Part shown: positions 37,701 through 44,340 of the stretch, piece by piece
Layout: each line of letters begins with the position of its first letter
Numbering within the stretch: the stretch's first letter is position 1
Source: Erpetoichthys calabaricus
Taxonomy: Eukaryota > Chordata > Cladistia > Polypteriformes > Polypteridae
DNA length: 64,000 nucleotides
NCBI RefSeq assembly: GCF_900747795.2
Contig: NC_041401.2
Coordinates: forward strand, 63,556,199 to 63,620,198
Reading direction: 5' to 3'
Translations under genes and position numbers: made by a program
Notes under the pieces: generated by a model
What the model saw: only the letters and a program-made list of their open reading frames with translations
Told to the model about the DNA's origin: nothing
Database searches by the model: none

Positions 37701-38082
37701 GTACATGCAGTCTTATTGTATGTCTCTTCTGCTCTTTACAGGCCTTGAGGATCTGTTTAAAAAGCCACAGCTTGGCAAGATTGCATCGGGCCACTTGTTT
37801 GTGTCCAGCGTGCAGCACAAGACAACTCTGGAGATGAATGAGGAGGGTGCTGAAGCCAGCGCTGCCACTTCCATTGCCATTTCCCGCTCTCTTTACCATT
37901 TTAGTGTCAACCAGCCTTTCTTGTTTGCCCTGCTTGATGATGCCTCCTATGTGCCCATCTTCATGGGTGTAGTGACAAACCCCAACCCCAATGCCAAACT
38001 CAACAAAAGGGGAGACGATGAAACAGAAAAGTTTGCACCTACGTTTAACAAGTCCATGCCTTCCAAAATGGTGCCTAAATAG
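13661..38082 (+). CDS. SERPINF2: Alpha-2-antiplasmin (serpin F2), seven coding exons
   Basis: Secreted serine-protease inhibitor that traps plasmin and limits fibrinolysis. Coding exons 13661-13717, 26891-27350, 27435-27578, 27887-28075, 28253-28395, 33159-33363 and 37742-38082 join in phase (0,1,1,1,0,1) into 512 residues; human is 491. Order: signal peptide (1-19), proline/threonine/acidic extension (about 20-125), serpin fold (about 128-484), short basic tail. Family marks: ILSPLS at 157-162, HFQGLW around 281-286, hinge [12 protein letters not shown] at 432-443, P1-P1' Arg448-Ser449, the SVNQPFLF block at 454-461 and NPNPNA at 479-484, which matches the F2 rather than the F1 (PEDF) paralogue. 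The loop length from hinge to P1 equals human F2. Sequons at N89 and N354; the second matches a human site. C193 matches the human disulfide cysteine. All splice sites are GT/AG. The gene looks intact. Confidence 0.93.
13718..15445. other. SERPINF2 intron, nothing recognised
   Basis: Unique-looking intronic sequence with no repeat family recognised and no supported frame. Confidence 0.35.
15446..16128 (-). mobile_element. piggyBac-like transposon relic, internally deleted
   Basis: A minus-strand frame (15446-15709) reads [20 protein letters not shown] and, further on, [12 protein letters not shown], matching the WKDKR...ST.H and KP..V.DYN segments near the end of piggyBac transposases. Upstream on the same strand an acidic stretch SDIDTDSE resembles their N-terminus. 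The 5' end is marked by TTAA followed by CCCT (TTAA at 16129-16132). The central catalytic domain is absent. The 3' end is not located. Confidence 0.5.
16129..16555. other. SERPINF2 intron, nothing recognised
   Basis: A 108-codon plus-strand frame spans 16098-16424 but has no recognisable domain and runs across the piggyBac end, so it is probably chance. Confidence 0.35.
16556..17042 (-). repeat. 5S-rRNA-derived SINE (SINE3 type)
   Basis: Read on the minus strand, the head CAGCCATACCAC, then GAAGCTAAGCATG, GGCTCAGCCAGTACTTGG and ATGGGAGAGC follow 5S rRNA from its 5' part through the internal promoter. The body ends in GCTTTGAGTAGCGAGAAAAG and TGCTATATAAATG, the LINE-like tail of this SINE class. 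A decayed, nearly full-length copy. Confidence 0.75.
17043..18184. other. SERPINF2 intron, low-complexity only
   Basis: A poly-T run at about 17612-17634 and another near 17925. No element ends or frames recognised. Confidence 0.35.
18185..19397 (+). mobile_element. 5'-truncated LINE with reverse-transcriptase remnant (RTE-like)
   Basis: Plus-strand frames carry, in order: [17 protein letters not shown] and QQYGFMP of the RT fingers, [15 protein letters not shown] (catalytic Asp of the DLEKAYDRV motif replaced by Tyr), [16 protein letters not shown] in place of FADDM, then [13 protein letters not shown], an [25 protein letters not shown] block, WFGHVQRR and [15 protein letters not shown]. 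The 3' end is CGACCCCTAACGGGA-like text and an A/G-rich AAGAAGAA tail. Several frame breaks and lost catalytic residues make it inactive. Confidence 0.85.
19532..19866 (-). repeat. tRNA-derived SINE, well-preserved full copy
   Basis: On the minus strand: box A (GTGGTGCAGTGGGTAGCGCT), box B (GGGTTCGCTTC), a body with GAATTTGCATGTTCTCCCC and CCACAGTCCAAAGACATGCG, then GGTTGGCACCCTGCCCAGGA and a CCATCCATCC-complement (ATGG)n tail at 19538-19555. This is the least decayed member of the family and a useful reference for the others. Open frames over it are incidental. Confidence 0.8.
19867..21866. other. SERPINF2 intron; orphan 256-codon frame
   Basis: Mostly unrecognised. A 62-bp tail of the 5S-SINE family lies at 21069-21130 (AATAATAATAATTCTTTACA then TAGCGCTTTTCTCAC). 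A plus-strand frame at 20947-21717, beginning at TTG rather than ATG, stays open for 256 codons across that fragment. It is Cys-rich near its end and resembles no family I know; coding status is doubtful. Confidence 0.3.
21867..22165 (+). repeat. tRNA-derived SINE, decayed copy
   Basis: GGGCTGCATGATGGTGCACTGG resembles box A of the family, then TTGCATGTTTTCTGTGACGATTCC and GGGGCACCAGTCCATCAAACATTCC follow the usual body. Strongly diverged. Confidence 0.35.
22166..22727. other. SERPINF2 intron, nothing recognised
   Basis: AT-rich sequence with no element ends or exon-like frames. Confidence 0.35.
22728..22865 (+). repeat. 3' part of the tRNA-derived SINE
   Basis: GTGTTTGCCCTGCGATGGAGTG followed by ACCTTGTCCTGGTGTTGTTCC and the family 3' end CTGCCCTGGATAAGCAACTTT with GGAAGATGAAAAGG. 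The head is missing. Confidence 0.6.
23212..23506 (+). repeat. tRNA-derived SINE, nearly full copy
   Basis: Head GGTGCAGTGTTAGTGCTGC (box A), GGGGTTCATGTGG (decayed box B), TGGAGTTTGCATGATCTCCC, CCTCCCACAGTCCAAACACAC, GCCATGGACTGGTCCCCTGT, and the end CTGATTAAGCAGATTAGGAAG then ATGAATGGATG. Confidence 0.75.
23507..24254. other. SERPINF2 intron, nothing recognised
   Basis: AT-rich, no repeat family or frame recognised. Confidence 0.35.
24255..24349 (-). repeat. Head of the tRNA-derived SINE
   Basis: On the minus strand GGGTGGCACAGTGGTAGCGAT (box A) and TGAGTTTGAAACGCAC (box B region) match the family head. The body is lost. Confidence 0.6.
24687..25632 (-). mobile_element. Tc1-like transposon relic
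   Basis: The left end CACTAAGTGGCCAGTCTATT is a decayed version of the terminus seen at 9145. The minus-strand text matches that common fish Tc1 family throughout, including [12 protein letters not shown] with the second catalytic Asp (24883-25065 frame) and the ATGGTCACTTTGACA and GATCATGTCTGTATGCTG phrases of the N-terminal region. Many stops and indels; long dead. Confidence 0.65.
25640..25862 (-). repeat. tRNA-derived SINE of a second family, L2-type tail
   Basis: Minus strand: a head with GTGTACTGGCTTAAGACTTC and box B GGTTCAAATCCTGC, then a spacer and the conserved tail GCCTTGGATAAAGGCATCAG, which is the L2-type 3' end shared by many fish SINEs. A (TGA)n run follows the tail at 25632-25650. 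Confidence 0.65.
26308..26575 (+). repeat. tRNA-derived SINE, decayed copy
   Basis: GGCAGCACAGTAGCCACACC-like head, GAGTTCTAGATTTAAATC for box B, CCTGCCTTGCACTCAATGC and the end CCTGATTAAGCTGGTTCTAA with a GGTGGATGGA tail. Strongly diverged; ends about 300 bp before the SERPINF2 exon at 26891. Confidence 0.45.
26891..27350 (+). CDS. SERPINF2: SERPINF2 exon: N-terminal extension and start of serpin fold
   Basis: Begins after a long T-rich tract and ACAG, and ends phase 1 at GTACGA. Encodes residues 20-172 plus one base. It carries DNEEE, ten prolines in a row (36-45) from a CCT repeat, the aromatic DPWEYFY stretch (52-58), a Thr-rich segment, sequon N89-M-T, cysteines 107, 109 and 123, then helix A and [17 protein letters not shown] of the serpin fold. 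The extension is tens of residues longer than in human antiplasmin and I could not match it to the human factor XIII crosslinking N-terminus. Confidence 0.9.
27435..27578 (+). CDS. SERPINF2: SERPINF2 exon: serpin helices and strand (residues 173-220)
   Basis: Acceptor TGTCCACAG, donor GTGAGT, phase 1 to 1. Encodes [13 protein letters not shown] through VASRIYLQK, aligning with human AQNHTLQRLQ through RMYLQK. Cys193 corresponds to the human cysteine in the same position of GPCLPHL. Only an 84-bp intron separates it from the previous exon. Confidence 0.92.
27887..28075 (+). CDS. SERPINF2: SERPINF2 exon: residues 221-284
   Basis: Acceptor TTTGTAG, donor GTGAGT, phase 1 to 1. Encodes [16 protein letters not shown] through [10 protein letters not shown], aligning with human FPIKEDFLEQS through LLLNAIHFQG. 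Contains the serpin [17 protein letters not shown] motif (human INQWVKEATEGKIQEFL). Confidence 0.92.
28253..28395 (+). CDS. SERPINF2: SERPINF2 exon: residues 284-331
   Basis: Acceptor CTTGTCACAG, donor GTGGGA, phase 1 to 0. Encodes [18 protein letters not shown], then [17 protein letters not shown], aligning with the human GFWRNKFDP and VEMMQARTYPLRW segments (serpin sheet A and shutter region). Confidence 0.92.
28396..28736. other. SERPINF2 intron, nothing recognised
   Basis: Unique-looking sequence up to the LTR-like fossil. Confidence 0.35.
28737..29335 (-). mobile_element. LTR-like fossil, probably a solo LTR
   Basis: A 599-bp block bounded by TGTGG and TCACA and flanked by the 4-bp direct repeat AGAT (28733-28736, 29336-29339). 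It sits in minus orientation: a TTTAAAAGG TATA-like box and a downstream ATTAAA poly(A)-like signal lie in the expected order. No internal coding region is attached. Resembles the block at 43443 in design. Family within the LTR class not assigned. Confidence 0.5.
29340..29869. other. SERPINF2 intron, nothing recognised
   Basis: AT-rich sequence between the LTR-like fossil and the Helitron-like element; no frame or repeat family seen. Confidence 0.35.
29870..30408 (-). mobile_element. Helitron-like non-autonomous element with internal microsatellite
   Basis: On the minus strand it starts A|TCTTAATACATAATTCGCC and ends with a perfect 9-bp hairpin stem GCCCGTTTC/GAAACGGGC, a 7-base spacer and CTAG|T, inserted between host A and T as Helitrons do. 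Length 539 bp. A (GTGA)n array of about 60 bp (30323-30382) lies near its 5' end. No coding capacity. Confidence 0.6.
30323..30382. repeat. (GTGA)n microsatellite
   Basis: About 15 uninterrupted GTGA units inside the Helitron-like element. It creates spurious open frames reading SLTHSLTH on the minus strand. Confidence 0.95.
30409..31524. other. SERPINF2 intron, nothing recognised
   Basis: AT-rich. Scattered frames have no recognisable domains. Confidence 0.35.
31525..31955 (-). repeat. tRNA-derived SINE-like, decayed
   Basis: Minus-strand phrases of the main SINE family are present but spread out and diverged: CCTGGTCCCAGG-like head with TTTGAATCGGCG as box-B remnant on the plus side, GTCCATTGTAGGACCC, and CCAGTGATGGCCTGG near the left. 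Boundaries approximate. Confidence 0.35.
31956..33158. other. SERPINF2 intron, nothing recognised
   Basis: AT-rich with no element ends. The last 50 bases supply the polypyrimidine tract of the exon at 33159. Confidence 0.35.
33159..33363 (+). CDS. SERPINF2: SERPINF2 exon: residues 332-400
   Basis: Acceptor TTTGTCTCCAG, donor GTAAGA, phase 0 to 1. Encodes [18 protein letters not shown], sequon N354-V-S and [22 protein letters not shown], aligning with human VAHFPFKNNMSFVVLVP, the NVS glycosite and VRLPKLYLKHQMDLV. It follows a 4.8-kb intron filled partly by transposable elements. Confidence 0.92.
33725..34428 (-). mobile_element. Helitron fragment: 5' terminus joined to helicase C-terminus
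   Basis: The minus-strand 5' end A|TCTCTCTATTATATAAAA at 34428 fits Helitron starts. Downstream come helicase pieces: [31 protein letters not shown] with LPPHEL, and [19 protein letters not shown] (helicase motif VI). Rep and most of the helicase are deleted and frame breaks are present. It lies inside the Tc1 relic, splitting the TTAATTACA/TGTAAAGCACAAA junction, so it is younger than that element. Confidence 0.7.
35860..35986 (-). mobile_element. Penelope-type fragment with hammerhead-like core, nested in Tc1 relic
   Basis: A 127-bp insert between 6-bp direct repeats ACTTTG (35854-35859 and 35987-35992); removing it restores the normal Tc1 text. On the minus strand it carries the same block as 46895-47040: CTGAAGA, a 5-6-bp stem with a CTGAGTT loop, GAAA, then GCTTGCATA and, further on, TAGTTAGCCAATAAAAGG. 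Family assignment is inference. Confidence 0.5.
36121..37445. mobile_element. Non-autonomous DNA transposon, PIF/Harbinger-like
   Basis: Terminal inverted repeats GGGCAGGTTTATACTTCACG and, on the other strand, GGGCTCGTTTATACTTCACG (18 of 20 match) bound 1325 bp that abuts the right end of the Tc1 relic. Inward of both ends are GCATGC- and GCGTG-rich phrases. No transposase frame. A SINE copy lies inside (36365-36620). The TAA/TTA at the edges is not a clean target duplication, so the superfamily is uncertain. Confidence 0.5.
36365..36620 (-). repeat. tRNA-derived SINE inside the Harbinger-like element
   Basis: Minus strand: CGGCACGGTGGCAGAGCCGT then AGCGCTGCTGCCTCGCAGTA (head) and a body complementary to GGCAGGGAACACCAGTG and ATGTCTTTGGAAGGAAACCGG. 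Moderately decayed. Confidence 0.65.
37742..38082 (+). CDS. SERPINF2: SERPINF2 last coding exon: reactive loop and C-terminus
   Basis: Acceptor TCTTTACAG, phase 1 in; stop TAG at 38080. Encodes residues 401-512: breach strand [14 protein letters not shown], the reactive loop with P1 Arg448 and P1' Ser449 (Arg-Met in human), [25 protein letters not shown], then a 28-residue tail ending MVPK. The tail is about half the human length but keeps a C-terminal lysine and internal lysines, the kind of residues that bind plasmin kringles. Confidence 0.94.
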
Positions 38083-39295
38083 GATGTGGCACACCAAAGG
38101 ACCTAGGGATATGTGTGCCTTACAGGACTGCGTCTCTACTGTTTACAGGCACTATAGCAACCAGTTGGGAGGCAAACACATAACAAAAGAAAAGAAAAAA
38201 GGTCAATCTAATATGGACAGTTTGTATGGAGAAATATTTGGGACACTTCAATGCTGCCAGCAGAAGTGTAGTGGTCACCTCTCTGTGTCCACATGTCTCT
38301 ATCTGCCTTTGACCAAATTAATCCAATGGGAAAGGGAAGGGGTTAATAATCAAATATTGCTTATTTTTGAATTAAGGTTGGGTGACCAACTGTTTTACTA
38401 GTCTGTTTGATTTGAGTCAGTCTGGGGAGGAGGGGTGGGTGGAGTCAGGGTCTCCATCTGTCACTTGAAGATTTGTGAAAATCAGTGTGGGGGATTGTTG
38501 TGACCACTAACCACCTGTCTCTCTAATCTGAGACATTACAGCTTTTTGACCTGTCACTATTGTCTCTGGCTTGAGTTTAGTCCATCAGAGAGACAAATGG
38601 CCAGCAGCCACTTGAAGCATTGTGAAATGGAATTTGAATGGTTTCGGTGACCACTGACAAGAAGTGTCCACGTCTTAAGTATGTTTAGATGAGAAAGACA
38701 AATGGTCAGTGTCCTTGTAAGCATTACAAGATGGGGGATGGAGTTTGATGGTGACCACTAACCACTAATCTCTCTAATCCGAAACATTCCATTTCATGCC
38801 CATTGTCCAATAGTAGTCTCTCTACATTCAGTCACAGTGTCAGGCCAAGTGGTGGAGGTGGGTGGTTTGAGAAGGAGGCTGTGGCATGAGACCATTTGCC
38901 ATTTTCTAACTTCAGCACTCTAGGAGAGGTCAGATGTCAAACCAGAGGAGCCTCGCTTGGGTATGGACAGGCTGTGATCTGCTTCCACCTCTTTTGTGCA
39001 CCCCTGTCATTCACAAGGAGAGATGGATGGCTTGTGTCTACAGGGTTGTGCAAAATGCAAACCCCAGAATGCCACTTGGTCCAGAGCAAGATGTGGACGA
39101 CAGCTTGACAAACCCCACTTGTATCTCTGGCTGCCTGTTTCATTTGGGTGAACCCACAGTCCTCTAAGTGCACTTGCCTACTTATTCCTCACACAAGCAT
39201 GTGAAAGTACAGTGTTTCATATTGTGAATAATTTGCAGCTCCGAAAAGATGCAGCTCCACAGATGTGCATGAAATAAAGTCTTTCTTTAGTTTTA
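38083..39295 (+). other. SERPINF2: SERPINF2 3' untranslated region with poly(A) signal
   Basis: About 1.2 kb after the stop with no recognised mobile element. An AATAAA hexamer at 39273-39278 within GAAATAAAGTCTTTC, followed by a T-rich stretch, is the best poly(A) signal. The exact cleavage site is inferred. The middle part holds the degenerate repeats listed separately. Confidence 0.6.
38440..38880 (+). repeat. Degenerate tandem units inside the SERPINF2 3' UTR
   Basis: The phrase GTGACCACTAACCAC recurs at about 38500 and 38752, with a variant GTGACCACTGACAAG near 38649. Each copy sits with AGACAAATGGYCAG, TTGAAGCATTGTGAAATG-like and TCTCTCTAATCYGARACATT phrases. Read together this is about three diverged copies of a 100-150-bp unit. 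Confidence 0.5.
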
Positions 39296-39299
39296 TTAA

Positions 39300-39409
39300 G
39301 AAGAACGGCGCGCTGTTTTTGTTGTTAAGAGTATCAAGAGGGTTAGCCAATGTCTGAAGTATTACTGATTTCACTTCTTCCTGCATTGAGATAATCGTGT
39401 GTGTGTGCA

Positions 39410-39457
<48 letters not shown>

Positions 39458-39838
39458 TGGTGTTCTCCTCTCGTTCTTAACACTTCTGTCTGTCCTATGC
39501 ACTGTGGCACAGAAGGAGAGGTGCATGGGCGTGTCCACAATTAAAGTGGGTGGGTCTATGTAAATCAACGGACGGTAAGTCTCCGCCCTAGCGCTGTGGG
39601 ATCCAGACTATCGTTACACACTGAGTCACAAGAGAAAGCAGTAAGCCAGTAATTTCAGAAAGGGCTGTCCGTTATAATTATTTTTATTACAGGTTTTTCT
39701 GCGGCAGTGATAAACAAAACAACTATTTCAGATAGTCGTGCAGGCCATTATTAACATTCAGAGGTGGCTTTGCTAGAAATGAGGGGTCATGCTGCGGAGC
39801 TTGTTCCAATGTACTCAGCCACTCATGGTAATGATGCC
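39300..39838. other. SERPINF2 3' flank with (GTGC)n microsatellite
   Basis: A TG run and about 14 TGCG/GTGC units at 39397-39459, flanked by unique-looking sequence. The repeat makes spurious frames reading RTHARTHA on the minus strand. Confidence 0.9.
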
Positions 39839-39839
39839 A

Positions 39840-42060
39840 ACCCTGACGCAACTGTCTCCACTGTCAAAGTTCTGCCTTTATTTTCTCTCCACCTCAGTCT
39901 CGACTGCCAGTCTGCAATGTCCCTTTCTCAGCTCTGCCTCATTGTCACCTGTTCCATTAAGCTTCACTGACGTCCACTCTGATGCACTTTACTCCATCAC
40001 TCTTTCCTGCTATCATACTTGACCCTCATCCGTGATGTCTACTTTTGTTGTAGTGTTGACTTTTTGTCCGGGCTGTACCATTTCCATTACAGTTCAATCT
40101 AGTCTGTTCATTGCCGCAGCCTTAACTCCGAGAAGTGCAAGGCCATGTCCCCTAAAGTGATTCACTTACCATCTTTCTACTGCATCTCAGCTTTTGTTCA
40201 GTATTCCCCAACTGTGGCTGCTACACTTCCCTGTTTGTCACTCTACCGCCATTATGACTTTTGGTTTCTGCTGTCCATTTCAATTATGGTTCTGCTCTTA
40301 TTGCTAATTGTTCTGCCCTTATCCCCACCATTTCGTACTTTTAACGGTTGCTGTTGATGCAACAAGCCATACTTTTAATTTCTTGCACAGTGCTTCCCTG
40401 AACCCTATTTTACTGCATTCTCTACTGTCATTCACGTTGCTTTTATCTCTGATACACTACAGTTTCACCTATCACAACGTGCTGCTCTGATCCCTGTGCC
40501 TTCGGATCCAGAGTGACCTCCTCGCCGCTGCTCTCACCTGTGAAGTTGTGATGCCCTGATCCCTCACCGTCCTATGTTCCATGCCTTCATTCTTTGCCTC
40601 CCATCAACAATGTATTACAGTCTCGCCTGCTGCATATTGCAAGCCTGCTTGACACATTACTGCAGTCCTACCATCCATGCTGCAAAGTCTAGATCCTGAT
40701 TTTCCTTCAGTCTTTATGGTCATTCCCTATTGCACCTCTTTCTACAGTGACACCTGCCACACTGTTCTGCATTATCTGCCTTTCTTTGCTGCTCTGATCT
40801 TTACAGTAATGTATTCTCAATTATCATGCCGTGTGCCACTGATCGATATTTGCCTTCATTCTCGACTGTAATTGTTTGCTGCCATTTCCTCCACAGAACT
40901 GCACTCCCAACTGTAAATCTGAGCAGCCCAATCCCCCCTGTCGCACTTATCTGTCATTCTTTGTAAACTTGTGTCAGCACTGCAGTCTCACATGTCATTT
41001 TATGCTACCACATTTCTGCAGACTTACCCATCGAAATGGTTGACGTCAAGATTCCAGTTTTCCTTCAGTCTTTACTGTCATTGCTTGCTGCCATTCTCTC
41101 TACAGTGACACCTGCCACGCTGTACTGCATTATTGGCCATCATTCTTCTGATCCTCATAGTAATGCATTATCAATTAACATGATGTTCTGCCCCGATACA
41201 TTTGTTCCCTATACTTTTGATTTCCGTCCTTTGCGGCCTTTTTTTTTTTTTTTTTGTCCTTTTTATGCAAATGTCATTCTTTGCTACTCTGATCTTCACT
41301 ATCATGTGTTCTCAATTATCATGCTGTTTTGCTCTGATTGATATTTTCATTCATTCTTGACTGTCATTCTTTGCTGCCCTTTTCCCTGCAGTATCGCACT
41401 CCCCTCTGTAAATCTGTGAAGCCCTGACTGTCCTTTACCTCTTTGTAATCCTTTGCTACCTTTTTTTCTCTGTATTGTAGTCTCACGTATCACACTGTAC
41501 TACCACATTACTGCAGTTTCACCTGCTGTTCCTTGCTGTTCTTCTCTCTACAGTCACACCTGCCAGCTGTACTGCATTATTGGCTGTTATTCTTTGCCTC
41601 TCTGATCCTCACAGTAATGCATTCTCTGTAAACATGCTGTGCTGCCCTGATACACACTTCCCTTCATTCTTGACTGTTATTCTTTGCTGCCCTAAACTCG
41701 GCAGAGCTTGCACTCCCATTTGCAAAGTTATGTGCCCATCATCTCCACTGTCCTACTTGCTCCACTGTCATTCTGTGCCTCCTTTTTCTCTGTCTCACAT
41801 GTCACACTGTGCTACCAGATTGTTGCAGTCTCACCCATCAAGCTGTGACATCCAGATTCCCATTTTCCTTTTGTCTTTATTGTCAGTTCATGCTGCCTTT
41901 CCCTCTCAGTAACTCCTGCCACACTGTACTGCATTCTAGGCTAATATTAACTGCTACCCTGATCCTCAATATACTGTAGTATTTTCATTTCTTATGCTGC
42001 CCTAGTCTTTCTTTCACTTCATGCCCGTCATTAACTTTCTCTACTCTTTTGCACTCTAAT
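39840..42060 (+). repeat. Degenerate tandem array, roughly 355-bp units, pyrimidine-rich
   Basis: Anchor phrases recur in the same order: CTACAGTGACACCTGCCAC at about 40742, 41101, 41550 (variant) and 41905 (variant); TTTTCCTTCAGTCTTTA at 40700, 41056 and 41862; GCAGTCTCACATGTCA-like at 40617, 40978, 41475 and 41790; ATTCTTGACTGTCATTCTTTGCTGCC several times per unit. About four diverged units are clear between 40.6 and 42.0 kb; looser copies extend left to about 39.84 kb. The plus strand is rich in C and T. No coding signal shared between units. Confidence 0.7.
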
Positions 42061-42845
42061 CATTCATGCCAGTCTTCTTAAATGCCATCCATGTTGTAGT
42101 TTACTAGGTTGATCTGTCCATTCTTCATTCTCTCCTATCCATATTCAGCCATTTTTCATATGTACCTACTGTGCATTGAGGTAAACAGCACATGTTTGAT
42201 CAGAGATGCATTTATGATGGTGACTTCTGCCAAGCTGCGTGTTCCATGACAGAAAGCCCTGTGGCTTTTACTTGATTCTGTTTTTGCTTATTTTGTGTGA
42301 GCACATTTAATAGTCAGTGTTGGACAAGGTTTAAAGGTCAGCTTGTTCTGATGTTGCTTTGATCCTCGCCAGACACGCATGCTTTGGCATTCATATGGTA
42401 ATGTTTCATTTAAAAGGCATTTTCTAAAACACCCAACTGCTTATTTCAGTGCAGTTTAACTGATAGTGTTGTGTGTTTGTTTTCAATTTAAAATTGCAAA
42501 CAAAAACTCTAAGCTCTAAGAAAATAATCACCGGACCGCTGGAGAAAATGGATTTTCTAGATGTCTGTATATTCCCTAATGAGGATTGTTCAGTGCACCA
42601 CACAGAGATCAACTGAAGACCTCTGCTAAGTAAATGAGCAGGCATGAAGCCTGGCAGACTTTGTATAATTGTAGGTGAGGTCGCATGTCTTGTAATGGAG
42701 TCTCAATATGTGAGTAACACGCCCCATCTATTCAGTCCCACAAAGCCCTTAACTGGTGCTTAGGATTAGAAATTCCAGTCTTTGACCTGAACCACTGGAA
42801 ATAAAACTTGAAAACAGCTTTTCTTAGTTAGGACTATAATCAACG
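42061..42845. other. No recognised feature
   Basis: Unique-looking sequence right of the tandem array; nothing identified. Confidence 0.35.
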
Positions 42846-42955
42846 TGGGCCCCTGCTTCTCCAATAGAACAGCTTAGTTATTCGCTAAAAAAAACAGACT
42901 TGATGGACTGAATGAACGGTCTCCTCTCATTTGTCAAATTTCGTATGTTCTAGAG
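42846..42955 (+). repeat. 3' tail of an L2/CR1-like LINE
   Basis: CTTGATGGACTGAATGAACGG then TCTCCTCTCATTTGTCAAATTTCG and TATGTTCT match the tail of the longer copy ending at 44130 (CCTGATGGACTGAATGGAC). Coding part missing. Confidence 0.55.
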
Positions 42956-43099
42956 CACAAGTGCACACCGAGGCCCATGTGCCAGATTGTCTCATTTGGT
43001 TGTCCTGGTGGAAGTCCCTGAAAAAATTCTTTTATATTGCTACCATGCTGAATACAATTCAGATATCATATTCTTCTCTAGTTTGGGGGATTGCTACAG

Positions 43100-44135
43100 G
43101 ATGTGCCACTTATGACTGCAGTGGTCCAAATAAATTCAGTAATAAATACAAGCACACATCTGACTACACTAGTGATACCACATCTAGAGTATTGTCTGCA
43201 GGTCTGGTCACCAAGGTGCAAGAAAGTCATAGCAGCACTTGAAGCTGTGCAGAGGAGAGAAACCAAGTGCATCCCAGGACTTAGACACGTCACAGCCTCA
43301 GGGTTGGTTAAACCAGTTTGGGCTCGAGTGGAGGAGACCGCATGGTGACTTAGTCCAGGCATTAATAAAGTAGATCCAACAGAACGATGAATTGCATACT
43401 CAAAGGACATCAGTGGAAATTAAGAGGAGGTGAATTTAGTACTGTGAGACTTGCCCGGACACCACCAGTCGGAAACCACTTTATAAAATCCACACATTTA
43501 TTAATCATAATAAATACAGTCCCAAACAACAATAATCACCCCAATTAAACCTTCTTTCTCAGTCCTTAGCCGCCTCTACTCTCCTCCTGGGAGCTTTGTC
43601 CAACTCCCACTCCCGACTCTGGCTCCTAGACTGTAGGAAGGCGGAGCCTTTTATCCCTGCCCGGATGTGCTCCAGATGTCTAATGACATCCTTCCAGCAG
43701 CACTTCCTGGTGTGGCAGAAGTCCTGCCCTCCGCCATCTTGCCAAGTGTGGCGGAAGTAATTATTTCCGAGTCGTATGAGGCTTGAGGCGCCCCCTGGCA
43801 GTGGCCACGGGTCCCAACAGGCCAGAAGCTCTTTGTTCTTCTCCCGTGATCCTCTCCTGCTCCAGGGCGGTTGCCCCCTCGTGGCCCGGAAGCTATTCCT
43901 GCCACTTTCCAGTCCTTTTAGGCATCCCGGCCAGGTAATAACCCCGGCAATCTGCTACAGTACTTAAATGTATTCAAAGAGTTGTGGGAATCTCAAACAA
44001 TCTACTGAGACATGTATTGAAGCACAAACCTTGACGACCTTTCAGAAGTATCTGGATGAGGTACTGGGACAGCCGAGCTAACAGCTAAACAAATGAGCCT
44101 GATGGACTGAATGGACTCTTGTTTGTCAGATTAAG
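43100..44135 (+). mobile_element. L2/CR1-like LINE 3' fragment, split by an LTR-like fossil
   Basis: The plus-strand frame at 43091-43348 reads [20 protein letters not shown] and [17 protein letters not shown], the standard C-terminal region of L2/CR1 ORF2. After the inserted block (43443-43959) the text resumes with AACCTTGACGACCTTTCAG and the tail CTGATGGACTGAATGGACTC. Frame breaks and a missing N-terminal bulk make it inactive. Confidence 0.75.
43443..43959 (-). mobile_element. LTR-like fossil inserted in the LINE fragment
   Basis: A 517-bp block with ends TGTGAG and GCTACA, flanked by the 4-bp direct repeat GTAC (43439-43442, 43960-43963). In minus orientation it shows a GGATAAAAGG TATA-like box and, downstream, AATAAATGTGTGG as poly(A) signal. 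Design and ends parallel the block at 28737. Probably a solo LTR; no internal genes attached. Confidence 0.55.
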
Positions 44136-44139
44136 TTTG

Positions 44140-44340
44140 GGTTTTCTTCATCTGTTAGTATCCTCCTAGGTGGCCTGCTGCACATTAAATATTAATGTTC
44201 TGTTCACATATTAGAAACCTTTTCAAAGCTCAAAGAACCCTTCACAGAATGAAACAGTTCTTTGTCAAGCAATGGCACTACGAGGAACCACACAACCCAG
44301 TTAAGCGCCTTTACAGAAGGTGTAACTACAAAAAAAAAAA
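44140..44340 (+). mobile_element. Non-autonomous DNA element, copy 1
   Basis: Shares TTTTCTTCATCTGTTAGTATCC, CACATATTAGAAACCTTTTC, GTTCTTTGTCAAGCAATGG and GAGGAACCACACAACCCAGT with copies at 44725 and 53893. Reminiscent of the TTCTTTGAAGAACC-type MITEs of fish; superfamily not assigned. Confidence 0.45.

Noticed and set aside
37742-38082. Assignment to SERPINF1 (PEDF) instead of SERPINF2
   Set aside because: The loop SIAISR, the SVNQPFLF block, NPNPNA and the lysine-ended tail match antiplasmin; PEDF lacks these and ends soon after the serpin fold.
37690-38097. 135-codon minus-strand frame
   Set aside because: Antisense shadow of the last SERPINF2 coding exon.
39343-39568. Minus-strand frames reading RTHARTHA
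   Set aside because: Direct translation of the GTGC/GTGT microsatellite.
40145-41912. Series of 60-110-codon plus-strand frames, rich in Leu, Ser, Cys and Phe
   Set aside because: They arise from the pyrimidine-rich tandem array; different units are open in different frames, so there is no coding constraint.
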